Shown: positions 43,363 to 51,770 of the stretch, piece by piece | How the letters are laid out: each line of letters begins with the position of its first letter | How positions within the stretch are numbered: the first letter of the stretch is position 1 | Assembly: GCF_001570725.1 (NCBI RefSeq) | Contig: NZ_BCNV01000009.1 | Span: 62,001 to 126,000, forward strand | Reading direction: 5' to 3' | DNA: 64,000 nucleotides | DNA from: Paenibacillus amylolyticus | GTDB taxonomy: Bacteria; Bacillota; Bacilli; Paenibacillales; Paenibacillaceae | Notes under the pieces: generated by a model | Database searches by the model: none | The model's input: only the letters and a program-made list of their open reading frames with translations | Told to the model about the DNA's origin: nothing | Translations under genes and position numbers: made by a program

Positions 43363-43845
43363 TTAACGCGCAACCTTCTGCTTCTCGCGCATTGCCCGTT
43401 GAATATCACGTTGTGCATCCCGCTTGGCTGCAGTCTCCCGTTTATCGAACTGTTTCTTACCTTTACCCAGTCCGAGCAAAAGCTTCGCGTAACCGTTGCG
43501 GATATAGATCTTCAAAGGCACAATGCTGTATCCGTCCTGTTTCGACAGCCCGAGCAGCTTGTGAATTTGCACTTTATGCATCAGCAACTTGCGCGTACGT
43601 GTTGGATCGAGCGGATTATTTCGGTTTCCTTGTTCAAAAGGACTAATATGCATATTATGAATATGAATCTCACCGTTACGAATCGTGGCAAATGCATCAC
43701 CAATATTCGCACGGCCGTTACGAAGAGATTTGATCTCCGTTCCGGTAAGCACCATGCCCGCTTCATACGTATCTTCAATGAAGTAGTCATGGGAAGCCTT
43801 TTTATTCTGTGCGAGCACTTTACTCTGTCCATCATTCTTGCCCAT
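43363..43845 (-). CDS. smpB: SsrA-binding protein SmpB
   Basis: This 160-residue SmpB binds tmRNA and brings it to stalled ribosomes. The start is MGKNDGQSKVLAQNKKASHDY at 43845, with GAAGGAGTGAGGAC upstream. Motifs are HDYFIEDTYEAGMVLTGTEIKSLR (near residues 19-42), NMHISPF and the basic C-terminal tail (KKQFDKRETAAKRDAQRDIQ..) that enters the mRNA channel. It lies between rnr and ssrA, as in other Bacillales. Confidence 0.97.
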   Translation of the reverse strand: MGKNDGQSKVLAQNKKASHDYFIEDTYEAGMVLTGTEIKSLRNGRANIGDAFATIRNGEIHIHNMHISPFEQGNRNNPLDPTRTRKLLMHKVQIHKLLGLSKQDGYSIVPLKIYIRNGYAKLLLGLGKGKKQFDKRETAAKRDAQRDIQRAMREKQKVAR

Positions 43846-44105
43846 GTCCTCACTCCTTCTCCGTAAAATAAGCCGGTACCATGCTCTATAGCAGCGCACC
43901 CGATGTTGCACCAAGGTACCACGTGCCAGACCCTAATTGTAGCAAGTACGGCTGTTAAAATCAAGAAAGAGGCGACCTCTGCCGCCCCTCCTCATTACAC
44001 CACTTTCAGACTGTGCGAAACAACACACCGGCTGAAGTGACTATTTTCTCCAACGCTTAACCTGGAGGAACGAATTATAATCCATCTCTTCAAGTTACGT
44101 TAGCT

Positions 44106-46907
44106 TTATTTTTTCTTTTTCCGTACAAAAGCTGCCGTGCCGTTACCAGCTGCACCTTTGCTCTTCTTCCGCTTGCGTCGTGGTGCTCCGCCTTCCTGAG
44201 CGCCACCAGGAGTTGCATTCTCTCCAATAAATACGCCGCTCGGCGAAGTGTTTTTGCGTCCACTTCCGCCTTTGCCACCTTTACCGCCACCCTTGCCGGA
44301 CTTAAAGCTTCCTTCACCGCGACCGCTGCCGCTGTTCAGGCCACTTCCTTGTCCACCGGTTGAACCACTATCCGATCCACCCGATGTAGAGCTATAACCG
44401 CCTTTACCTGAGCCAAAACCAAAGCTTACCGCGCCTTTGCCCCGGCCAGTCGATCCGCCAGCTTCACCAGTACGACGCTCACCTTTTGGTTTACCGCCGC
44501 CTTTACCTGCGTAGCCACCGGATGAGCCTGCGCCCGCTCCTGCACTCGCAGCTCCGCTACGACCGCCACGGCCACCTTTGCTGCTCTCTTCCGGTGATCT
44601 GCTGCTACCACGGTTGCCTCCAGCACCAGCTGAGCCGCCTTTGCCGCCACGCGAACCGCTAAAACCACCTGGTCCACCCTTGGCACCGCCGCGTCCGCCA
44701 CCACTTGCTGGGCGTCCACCTTTACCGCCACGTCCGCCACCGAAGCCGCCGCCAGGACGTTCACCGCGAGGTTTCATATCCACCATTTCAAAATCAATCG
44801 TATACTCTTCCATGCTTACACGTGCCACACGGATCTTCACTTCATCACCGATGCGGAAGACTTTCGAGGTACGTTCACCAATCAGAGCCATATGCTGATC
44901 GTCAAAATGGTAATAGTCGTCCGTGAGCGCGCTCAGGCGAATCAGGCCTTCAACCGTGTTCTCTAGTTCAATGAACATACCGAAGCTGGTTACACTGCTG
45001 ATCATGCCTTCGAACTCTTCGCCTACTTTATCGAGCATATACTCAGCTTTCTTCATCTTCTCTGTATCCCGTTCAGCTTCTACGGCTACACGCTCACGTT
45101 CCGAAGACTGCTGCGCAATATCGGACATCCGTGCTGCCAAATACTCCTGACGGTTCTCTGGCAAAGCACCATTATTCTCAATCACTTCACGAATCACCCG
45201 GTGAATGACGAGATCGGGATAACGACGAATTGGAGACGTAAAATGACTATAAAATTCTGCTGCCAGACCAAAGTGACCCGACATTTCGGAATCATACTTC
45301 GCCTGTTTCATGGAACGCAACATCATCGTACTGATCACGGTTTGTTCTTTCGTTTCTTTGATATCCTCAAGCAACGATTGAAGTGCACGTGGATGAATCG
45401 CGTTGCCACGTCCTTTGACCTGGTGTCCGAAATTCGCCGCAAAGGCGAGGAAATTTTGCAGTTTTTCCTGATCCGGGTCTTCGTGCACACGATAGATAAA
45501 CGGAACCTTCAACCAATGGAAATGCTCTGCCACTGTTTCGTTCGCTGCCAACATGAACTCCTCAATGATTTGCTCTGCAATCGAACGCTCCCGTTTCACG
45601 ATATCTACCGGTTTGCATTCTGCATCCACAATGATTTTGGATTCTTCAAAATCAAAGTCAACCGCACCACGGCGCATACGCATAGCACGCAGCTTCAAAG
45701 CAATCTCTTTCATCAGATGGAAATCGTCCACCAGATCCTTATAACGCTCGAGCAATTCGGGCTCTTCACCTTCAAGGATTTTGCGAACGTTGGAATACGT
45801 CATCCGCTCTTTGGTTTTGATTACACTCGTGAAAATGTCATGCTTCACAACCTTCATCTGGTCGTTAAACTCCATCTCACAAGACAAAGTCAAACGGTCT
45901 ACCTGCGGGTTCAAACTACAGATCCCGTTGGATAGACGTTGTGGCAACATCGGAATAACCCGGTCTACCAAATACACACTGCATCCGCGGTTATAAGCTT
46001 CCTGATCCAGCTTGGAATTCTCCTGCACATAATAGCCAACGTCGGCAATATGAACACCAAGACGATAGTTCCCGTTAGGCAGCTTCTCTACGTTAACAGC
46101 GTCATCCAGATCCTTGGCATCTTCACCATCAATCGTAACAATGTTAAGTCCACGCAGATCACGGCGCCCCTGTTGTACAATCTCTTCATCCGTGATGGAG
46201 TCTGGTGCTTTCTCCGCCTCTTCTACCACTTCATCCGGGAAAGCTTCAGGCAGCTGGTGCTTGCGGATGACGGACAAAATATCAATACCCGGCTCATCCT
46301 TATGACCGAGAATCTCGATTACTTCACCCTCAGCTGCAGCACGGCCCTCTGGGTAGCTAACGATCTTTGCTACGACCTTCTGTCCATCAACAGCCCCTGC
46401 AAAGTTAGTACGTGGGATGAAAATATCGCGATTAATTCGTTTGTCATCCGGAATGACGAAGCCGTACACCTCATGGCTCTGGAACACACCAACCACTTGT
46501 GTCACAGCACGAGTAACTATACGAACGATCTCACCCTCCAGGCGGCCGCCAGAAGGTCCTTGAGACGTAACTTTAACCAATACCGTATCACCATTCATCG
46601 CACTCTTCATATCATTGGCGTGAATGTACACATCCGGGTGCTCCCGATCCTCAGGGATAAGAAAAGCAAACCCTTTGGCGTGAGCTTGTAAACGTCCGCG
46701 TACCAAATCCATGCGCTCTGGCATGCCATAGCGATTGTTACGTGTCAGCAAAACTTTACCGGATTCCTCCAGCGTATTAAGCATAATCAAAAAGGCTTTG
46801 AAATCAGCTGCATCTTCGATCCCGAAGTGCTGTTCCAACTCCTGATAAGTCATTGGTTTATAAGCGGTTTCCCGCATGAAGTCGAGCAATTGTTGTTCTG
46901 TTATCAT
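44106..46907 (-). CDS. rnr: Ribonuclease R with long Gly/Lys/Arg-rich tail
   Basis: This 933-residue 3'-5' exoribonuclease starts at MITEQQLLDF (46907), with GAGGTGAATATATTA upstream. Domains in order: winged helix (1-65), two cold-shock OB folds (70-200), RNB catalytic domain (255-590; DGEDAKDLDDAV at 260-271 supplies metal-binding Asp) and S1 (628-708). From about residue 712 a roughly 220-residue tail follows, built of GGRGG, GGKGG and Ser-rich blocks and ending RKKKK. Usual Firmicute RNase R is near 770-820 residues. It works with SmpB/tmRNA in degrading faulty mRNAs. The 46908-47374 gap upstream has no ORF; the carboxylesterase gene found here in Bacillus is absent. Confidence 0.95.
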   Translation of the reverse strand: MITEQQLLDFMRETAYKPMTYQELEQHFGIEDAADFKAFLIMLNTLEESGKVLLTRNNRYGMPERMDLVRGRLQAHAKGFAFLIPEDREHPDVYIHANDMKSAMNGDTVLVKVTSQGPSGGRLEGEIVRIVTRAVTQVVGVFQSHEVYGFVIPDDKRINRDIFIPRTNFAGAVDGQKVVAKIVSYPEGRAAAEGEVIEILGHKDEPGIDILSVIRKHQLPEAFPDEVVEEAEKAPDSITDEEIVQQGRRDLRGLNIVTIDGEDAKDLDDAVNVEKLPNGNYRLGVHIADVGYYVQENSKLDQEAYNRGCSVYLVDRVIPMLPQRLSNGICSLNPQVDRLTLSCEMEFNDQMKVVKHDIFTSVIKTKERMTYSNVRKILEGEEPELLERYKDLVDDFHLMKEIALKLRAMRMRRGAVDFDFEESKIIVDAECKPVDIVKRERSIAEQIIEEFMLAANETVAEHFHWLKVPFIYRVHEDPDQEKLQNFLAFAANFGHQVKGRGNAIHPRALQSLLEDIKETKEQTVISTMMLRSMKQAKYDSEMSGHFGLAAEFYSHFTSPIRRYPDLVIHRVIREVIENNGALPENRQEYLAARMSDIAQQSSERERVAVEAERDTEKMKKAEYMLDKVGEEFEGMISSVTSFGMFIELENTVEGLIRLSALTDDYYHFDDQHMALIGERTSKVFRIGDEVKIRVARVSMEEYTIDFEMVDMKPRGERPGGGFGGGRGGKGGRPASGGGRGGAKGGPGGFSGSRGGKGGSAGAGGNRGSSRSPEESSKGGRGGRSGAASAGAGAGSSGGYAGKGGGKPKGERRTGEAGGSTGRGKGAVSFGFGSGKGGYSSTSGGSDSGSTGGQGSGLNSGSGRGEGSFKSGKGGGKGGKGGSGRKNTSPSGVFIGENATPGGAQEGGAPRRKRKKSKGAAGNGTAAFVRKKKK

Positions 46908-47375
46908 TAATATATTCACCTCGGGAAACATAAAAGTGTAATCGGGTCTCATCTCTTTATGTATCGGAATTCTTACCATTTTCATGCAATACAATATCAC
47001 TACTGTGAAGAGTGTAGTAGTACAACCATACTATCTCATACCCTAGTATACACGAATTCAATCCGGCCCATCCGTACCTCGCAAAAAAACCACAGTTGCC
47101 GGGCGCTCCTCTAAAATCACGCTTTCACGTATCTCTACAGACATTTTATGCAATACACGTGCTGTACGCATCTGTAAAACGACCACATCCGAAAATTTTC
47201 TGTACACATGACATTCATTATAAGGAGTAAGTTCGCATAACGAATAAGCGAGGACATACCATACATGATAGGGGTGTGTTGCACACTAAGGAAGGAAAAC
47301 CGAACAGAAGTGAGAAGAAGACCGAAATCATGGAGTCTATAGATCGTTGGAAAAGTTTGGACGCGTAAAAATTTA

Positions 47376-47411
47376 TTAAAAAACCTTCGTTTCTCCACGA
47401 AACGAAGGTTC
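47376..47411 (-). terminator. Terminator of secG
   Basis: Minus strand AACCTTCGTTTC..GAAACGAAGGTT perfect stem followed by TTTTTT. It isolates secG from rnr. Confidence 0.9.
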
Positions 47412-47461
47412 ATCAATTAAGCCATGAGCTTAAGCTATTCATTGCTCAGCAGTTCCAAGTC

Positions 47462-47695
47462 TTACTTGGAAACAACCGTAACAATAATAGACAAAATCAT
47501 AAATCCTGCACCCAGTACCACCGTTGCACGTTGCAGGAAGAGATCCAATCCGCGCGCTTTCGTTTTACCGAAAAGATGTTCCGCACCACCGGAGATGGCA
47601 CCCGCCAAACCAGCGCTTTTCCCGTGCTGCAGCAATACTACAGTGATTAGACCGATCGAGAAGACAACGAGCAGCAATTTCAAAGCAATATCCAT
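47462..47695 (-). CDS. secG: Preprotein translocase subunit SecG
   Basis: This 77-residue SecG has two membrane segments (about 4-22 and 54-74). The conserved loop VVLLQHGKSAGLAGAISGGAEHLFGKTKARG lies between them. It supports SecYEG export. The ATG at 47695 is chosen because GGAGGTGGAAAGA precedes it. It is the usual gene between eno and rnr in Bacillales, here with its own terminator. Confidence 0.95.
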   Translation of the reverse strand: MDIALKLLLVVFSIGLITVVLLQHGKSAGLAGAISGGAEHLFGKTKARGLDLFLQRATVVLGAGFMILSIIVTVVSK

Positions 47696-47854
47696 TCTTT
47701 CCACCTCCTACCCATGTGGGCATAACATCTCACCATAAAAACAGTTACTTTAATTGTAACATAGCTATTGTTGTGATACAAGTAGTGCAGTTCATACAAT
47801 GCCCTAAATTTCACCATCTACGTAATCTGCACGATATACCACTATTCTGTTTCA

Positions 47855-47886
47855 ATAAAAAAAGACAAGCCGGTTACCCGGCTTGC
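47855..47886 (-). terminator. Terminator of the glycolytic operon (after eno)
   Basis: Minus strand CAAGCCGG-GTA-CCGGCTTG then TCTTTTTTT. Confidence 0.9.
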
Positions 47887-47908
47887 CCGTAAAAGCTGGA
47901 TATCCAGC

Positions 47909-49195
47909 TTATTTTTTAAGGTTGTAGAATCCTTTAAGACCATTGTATTGAGCCAATTCACCCAGTTGATCTTCAATGCGAAGCAATTGGTTGTATTTCG
48001 CAATACGGTCCGTACGGGAAGGAGCACCCGTTTTGATTTGACCAGCGTTAGTTGCAACAGCGATGTCAGCGATTGTGCTGTCTTCGGACTCACCGGAACG
48101 GTGGGAGATTACAGCAGTGTATCCTGCACGTTTAGCCATTTCGATTGCATCGAATGTTTCAGTCAATGTACCGATTTGGTTAACTTTGATCAGGATGGAG
48201 TTACCGATACCTTCGTCGATACCTCTACCCAGACGCTCAGTGTTCGTTACGAACAAGTCATCACCAACGAGTTGTACTTTATCTCCCAATTTCTCAGTGA
48301 GCAATTTCCAACCATCCCAGTCATCTTCAGACATACCGTCTTCGATTGTGATGATTGGGTATTTCTCAACCCATGAAGCCAGAAGGTCAACATACTCAGC
48401 GGAAGTGTAAGATTTACCTTCGCCAGCAAGTGTGTACTTACCATCTTTGTAGAACTCAGTGGAAGCAACGTCCATACCCAGGAATACGTCAACGCCTGGT
48501 TTGTAACCTGCTTTTTCAATAGCTTCGATGATTGTAGTGATTGCTTCTTCGTTCGAACCAAGGTTCGGTGCGAAACCACCTTCGTCACCTACAGCTGTGT
48601 TCAAGCCTTTGGAGCTCAATACGGATTTCAGGTTGTGGAAGATTTCCGCACCTACGCGAAGAGCTTCTTTGAAGCTTGGTGCTCCAACTGGAAGAACCAT
48701 GAACTCTTGAACGTCGATGTTGTTGTCAGCATGCTCACCACCGTTGATGATGTTCATCATTGGTACTGGCAGTGCTTTAGCGTTGAATCCGCCCAAGTAA
48801 ACGTACAATGGCAGGTCCAGAGCGTCAGCAGCTGCGCGAGCTACTGCCATGGATACAGCCAGGATTGCGTTAGCACCCAGTTTACCTTTGTTTGGCGTAC
48901 CATCCAAAGTAATCATCAATTTGTCGATACCCAGTTGATCCAATGCATCCATACCGATAACTTCTGGAGCGATTGTTTCGTTTACGTTTTTAACAGCTTG
49001 CAGAACGCCTTTACCGAGGTAACGGGATTTGTCGCCATCGCGAAGCTCAACTGCTTCGTGGGCACCAGTGGATGCACCGGATGGAACGATTGCGCGGCCG
49101 ATTGCGCCGGACTCCAGGTATACTTCAACTTCTACTGTAGGGTTACCGCGGGAGTCGAGGACTTCGCGAGCGTACACGTCAGAAATAATAGTCAT
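47909..49195 (-). CDS. eno: Enolase
   Basis: This 428-residue enolase converts 2-phosphoglycerate to phosphoenolpyruvate. Motifs are ARGNPTVEVEV-type at the N-terminus (SRGNPTVEVEV), GDEGGFAPNL, VGDDLFVTN and the catalytic-loop SHRSGESEDS near residue 365, plus KTGAPSRTDR. The ribosome binding site is AAAGGAG. It is the last gene of the cggR-gapA-pgk-tpiA-gpmI-eno series. It is separated from gpmI by a 240-base gap holding repeat copy F. Confidence 0.98.
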   Translation of the reverse strand: MTIISDVYAREVLDSRGNPTVEVEVYLESGAIGRAIVPSGASTGAHEAVELRDGDKSRYLGKGVLQAVKNVNETIAPEVIGMDALDQLGIDKLMITLDGTPNKGKLGANAILAVSMAVARAAADALDLPLYVYLGGFNAKALPVPMMNIINGGEHADNNIDVQEFMVLPVGAPSFKEALRVGAEIFHNLKSVLSSKGLNTAVGDEGGFAPNLGSNEEAITTIIEAIEKAGYKPGVDVFLGMDVASTEFYKDGKYTLAGEGKSYTSAEYVDLLASWVEKYPIITIEDGMSEDDWDGWKLLTEKLGDKVQLVGDDLFVTNTERLGRGIDEGIGNSILIKVNQIGTLTETFDAIEMAKRAGYTAVISHRSGESEDSTIADIAVATNAGQIKTGAPSRTDRIAKYNQLLRIEDQLGELAQYNGLKGFYNLKK

Positions 49196-49233
49196 TTGTG
49201 ATAATCTCCTTTAAATTTAAATTTATTAAAAAT

Positions 49234-49424
49234 TAGGACCACTTGTGGTTTCCCTTTTCCACTACGTTAGCAGAATCGTCTTCCGATCTCTGTTATCCCC
49301 TGATTTCTTTGAACTTATCGTCATAAGTTGAAATCATGTGATAAAAGCGAACGCTCCGCTTCTTCAGACTATTTCTGCTGCCTTCGTTCTGGGTAAACTC
49401 CAAACTTCCCAATTTCATATATGT
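49234..49424. repeat. Structured intergenic repeat, copy F, between gpmI and eno
   Basis: The arms are GCAGAA..GTCT / AGAC..TTCTGC. The long stem TTATC..TGATTTC / GAAATCA..GATAA has a cap AACTTAT-CGTC-ATAAGTT that differs from every other copy yet pairs perfectly. It lies inside the glycolytic gene series. Confidence 0.87.
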
Positions 49425-49435
49425 TGTTGCGTAAC

Positions 49436-50980
49436 TTATTTACGGGTAGCGATAACAGATGTACCTGTCATTTCTTCCGGTTTAGGCAATTGCATCAGGT
49501 CAAGGATCGTTGGCGCGATATCCGCCAGGATTCCACCTTCACGCAGGGTTACATTTGCATCGGTAACGATGAATGGAACCGGGTTCGTTGTATGAGCTGT
49601 GAACGGACGTCCTTGCTCATCGAACACCATATCCGCGTTACCATGATCCGCAGTGATCAGTACAACGCCGCCTTTGGCAAGTACTGCATCCACAACACGG
49701 CCCATGCACTCATCTGTTACTTCTACCGCTTTGATGGTAGGCTCCAGCATGCCGGAGTGTCCAACCATGTCAGGGTTAGCAAAGTTCAGAATGATGGCGT
49801 CATGTTTGTCTGCTTCGATCTCACGAACACATGCGTCAGCCACTTCATACGCGCTCATCTCCGGTTGCAGGTCATACGTTGCAACTTTTGGTGAGTTGAT
49901 CAGTACGCGAGTTTCACCCGGAAGCTCCACATCACGACCGCCGCTGAAGAAGAAGGTAACGTGCGGGTATTTCTCAGTTTCTGCAATACGCAGTTGTTTT
50001 TTATTGTTCTGTACCAGAACTTCACCCAGCGTGTTGTCGAGGTTCTTCGGCGAATAAGCCACATAACCTTCAACCGTCTCACTGAACAAAGTCAAGCAAA
50101 CAAAGTGCAAGCCCACAGGGAACTTCGGACCACGATCGAAACCGCGGAAATCCTGGTTCGTGAATACTTGCGACAACTGGATCGCACGGTCAGGGCGGAA
50201 GTTAAGGAAGATAACGGAATCGCCGCTCTCTACCAAACCTACCGGCTCACCATCCGCTTTGACGATAACCGTTGGTTCAACGAATTCATCAAATACGGAC
50301 TTCTCATACGATTCTTCAACCGCTTTGAGTGGATCGGTGTATTTTGGTCCATCTCCATAAACGATGGCGCGGTATGATTTCTCAACCCGTTCCCAACGTT
50401 TGTCACGGTCCATCGCGTAATAGCGACCTTGAACCGTTGCGATTTTACCTACTCCGACTTCTTCAATCTTAGCGATCAGCTTCTGCATGAAGTCTTTACC
50501 ACTGTCTGGCATAACATCACGGCCATCCATGAAGGCATGAATATATACATCGTTCATTTCTTCTTTTTTGGCCAGATCAAGCATAGCAAACAGGTGGTCG
50601 ATGTGACTATGTACGCCGCCATCGGACAACAAGCCGTAGAGATGAAGCTTTTTGCCGCTTTGTTTCGCTTCGCGAACAGCTTTGACAAGTGTTTCATTGT
50701 CGTAGAACTCGCCGTCACGAATGGATTTGGAGATACGGGTCAAATCCTGGTATACGATCCGGCCGGCACCAATGTTCAGGTGACCTACCTCGGAATTTCC
50801 CATTTGCCCTTCTGGCAAACCTACAGCTTCACCGCAAGCAGTGAGCGTTGTATGTGGGAATTGGCTCATGAAACGGTCGTAGTTCGGTTTCTTGGCTTGC
50901 GCTACCGCATTGCCTTCCACCGTGTTACGCAAACCAAAGCCATCCATGATGATCAGTGCTACAGGTTTTGGAGCTGTCAT
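49436..50980 (-). CDS. gpmI: 2,3-bisphosphoglycerate-independent phosphoglycerate mutase
   Basis: This 514-residue manganese enzyme interconverts 3- and 2-phosphoglycerate. The start is MTAPKPVALIIMDGFG at 50980, after GGGGGCGAAGTAAG. The catalytic Ser lies in MGNSEVGHLNIGAG (near residue 62). The metal-binding AFMDGRD, NFANPDMVGHSG and ITADHGNAD segments are all present. It starts two bases after the tpiA stop, so the genes are co-translated. Confidence 0.97.
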   Translation of the reverse strand: MTAPKPVALIIMDGFGLRNTVEGNAVAQAKKPNYDRFMSQFPHTTLTACGEAVGLPEGQMGNSEVGHLNIGAGRIVYQDLTRISKSIRDGEFYDNETLVKAVREAKQSGKKLHLYGLLSDGGVHSHIDHLFAMLDLAKKEEMNDVYIHAFMDGRDVMPDSGKDFMQKLIAKIEEVGVGKIATVQGRYYAMDRDKRWERVEKSYRAIVYGDGPKYTDPLKAVEESYEKSVFDEFVEPTVIVKADGEPVGLVESGDSVIFLNFRPDRAIQLSQVFTNQDFRGFDRGPKFPVGLHFVCLTLFSETVEGYVAYSPKNLDNTLGEVLVQNNKKQLRIAETEKYPHVTFFFSGGRDVELPGETRVLINSPKVATYDLQPEMSAYEVADACVREIEADKHDAIILNFANPDMVGHSGMLEPTIKAVEVTDECMGRVVDAVLAKGGVVLITADHGNADMVFDEQGRPFTAHTTNPVPFIVTDANVTLREGGILADIAPTILDLMQLPKPEEMTGTSVIATRK

Positions 50981-50981
50981 C

Positions 50982-51734
50982 TTACTTCGCCCCCTCAACA
51001 AGCGCGATGAACGAAGCCGGCTGCAAGCTGGCACCGCCAACAAGTGCGCCGTCGATGTCGCTTTGTCCGAGGTATTCTGTTACGTTCTCCGGTTTAACAC
51101 TGCCGCCGTATTGAATACGAACTGCATTCGCAACCGTCTCGTTGTACAGATCCTTCACCAGCGTACGGATGTAAGCAATAACTTCATTCGCATCTTGGGA
51201 AGTGGAGGATTTGCCTGTACCAATCGCCCAGATTGGCTCATAAGCGATAACAACTTGTGCCGCTTGCTCTGCAGACAGACCTGCAAAAGCAGCTACTGTT
51301 TGCACTTTGCATACGTCTTTTGTTTGGTTCGCTTCACGCTCTTCAAGCGTCTCACCCAGGCAGAAGATTGGAGTCAATCCGTGACGGAATGCTGCATGCA
51401 ACTTTTTATTAACAGTCTCATCGGTTTCCGCAAAATATTGACGGCGCTCCGAGTGACCAATAATGACATAATCCACACCCAGGTCTTTCAGCATTACACC
51501 GCTGATTTCGCCTGTGAATGCACCGTTATCTTCAAAATGAAGATTTTGTGCACCAATTTTGATGTTTGTGCCTTTAACGGCTTCTACCAGGGATGGCAGA
51601 TTTGTAAACGGTGCGCAGATTACAGTCTCCACGCCTTCAACTTCCGCTTTTCCTTTAACTTCCTGAATGAAGTCATTGGATTCGGAAACCGTTTTGAACA
51701 TTTTCCAGTTACCTGCGATAATCGGTGTTCTCAT
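50982..51734 (-). CDS. tpiA: Triosephosphate isomerase
   Basis: This 250-residue (beta/alpha)8 enzyme starts MRTPIIAGNWKMFK at 51734, with GAAGGAG upstream. The catalytic residues are visible: Lys in GNWKM, His in IIGHSERR and Glu in AYEPIWAIGTG. GGSVKPEN near the C-terminus binds phosphate. It lies 36 bases after pgk. Confidence 0.98.
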   Translation of the reverse strand: MRTPIIAGNWKMFKTVSESNDFIQEVKGKAEVEGVETVICAPFTNLPSLVEAVKGTNIKIGAQNLHFEDNGAFTGEISGVMLKDLGVDYVIIGHSERRQYFAETDETVNKKLHAAFRHGLTPIFCLGETLEEREANQTKDVCKVQTVAAFAGLSAEQAAQVVIAYEPIWAIGTGKSSTSQDANEVIAYIRTLVKDLYNETVANAVRIQYGGSVKPENVTEYLGQSDIDGALVGGASLQPASFIALVEGAK

Positions 51735-51770
51735 GGGTTTCAACTCCTTCATGCTATAGACTACTAAAAC

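Noticed and set aside
44426..44764. Alternative-frame ORFs in the rnr tail, including a proline-rich one on the opposite strand
   Set aside because: They are by-products of the GC-rich Gly-codon repeats. The main frame is continuous with the catalytic domains and ends in a plausible basic tail.
47135..47416. A 93-codon frame between rnr and secG
   Set aside because: It includes the secG terminator hairpin and has no ribosome binding site or recognisable domain.
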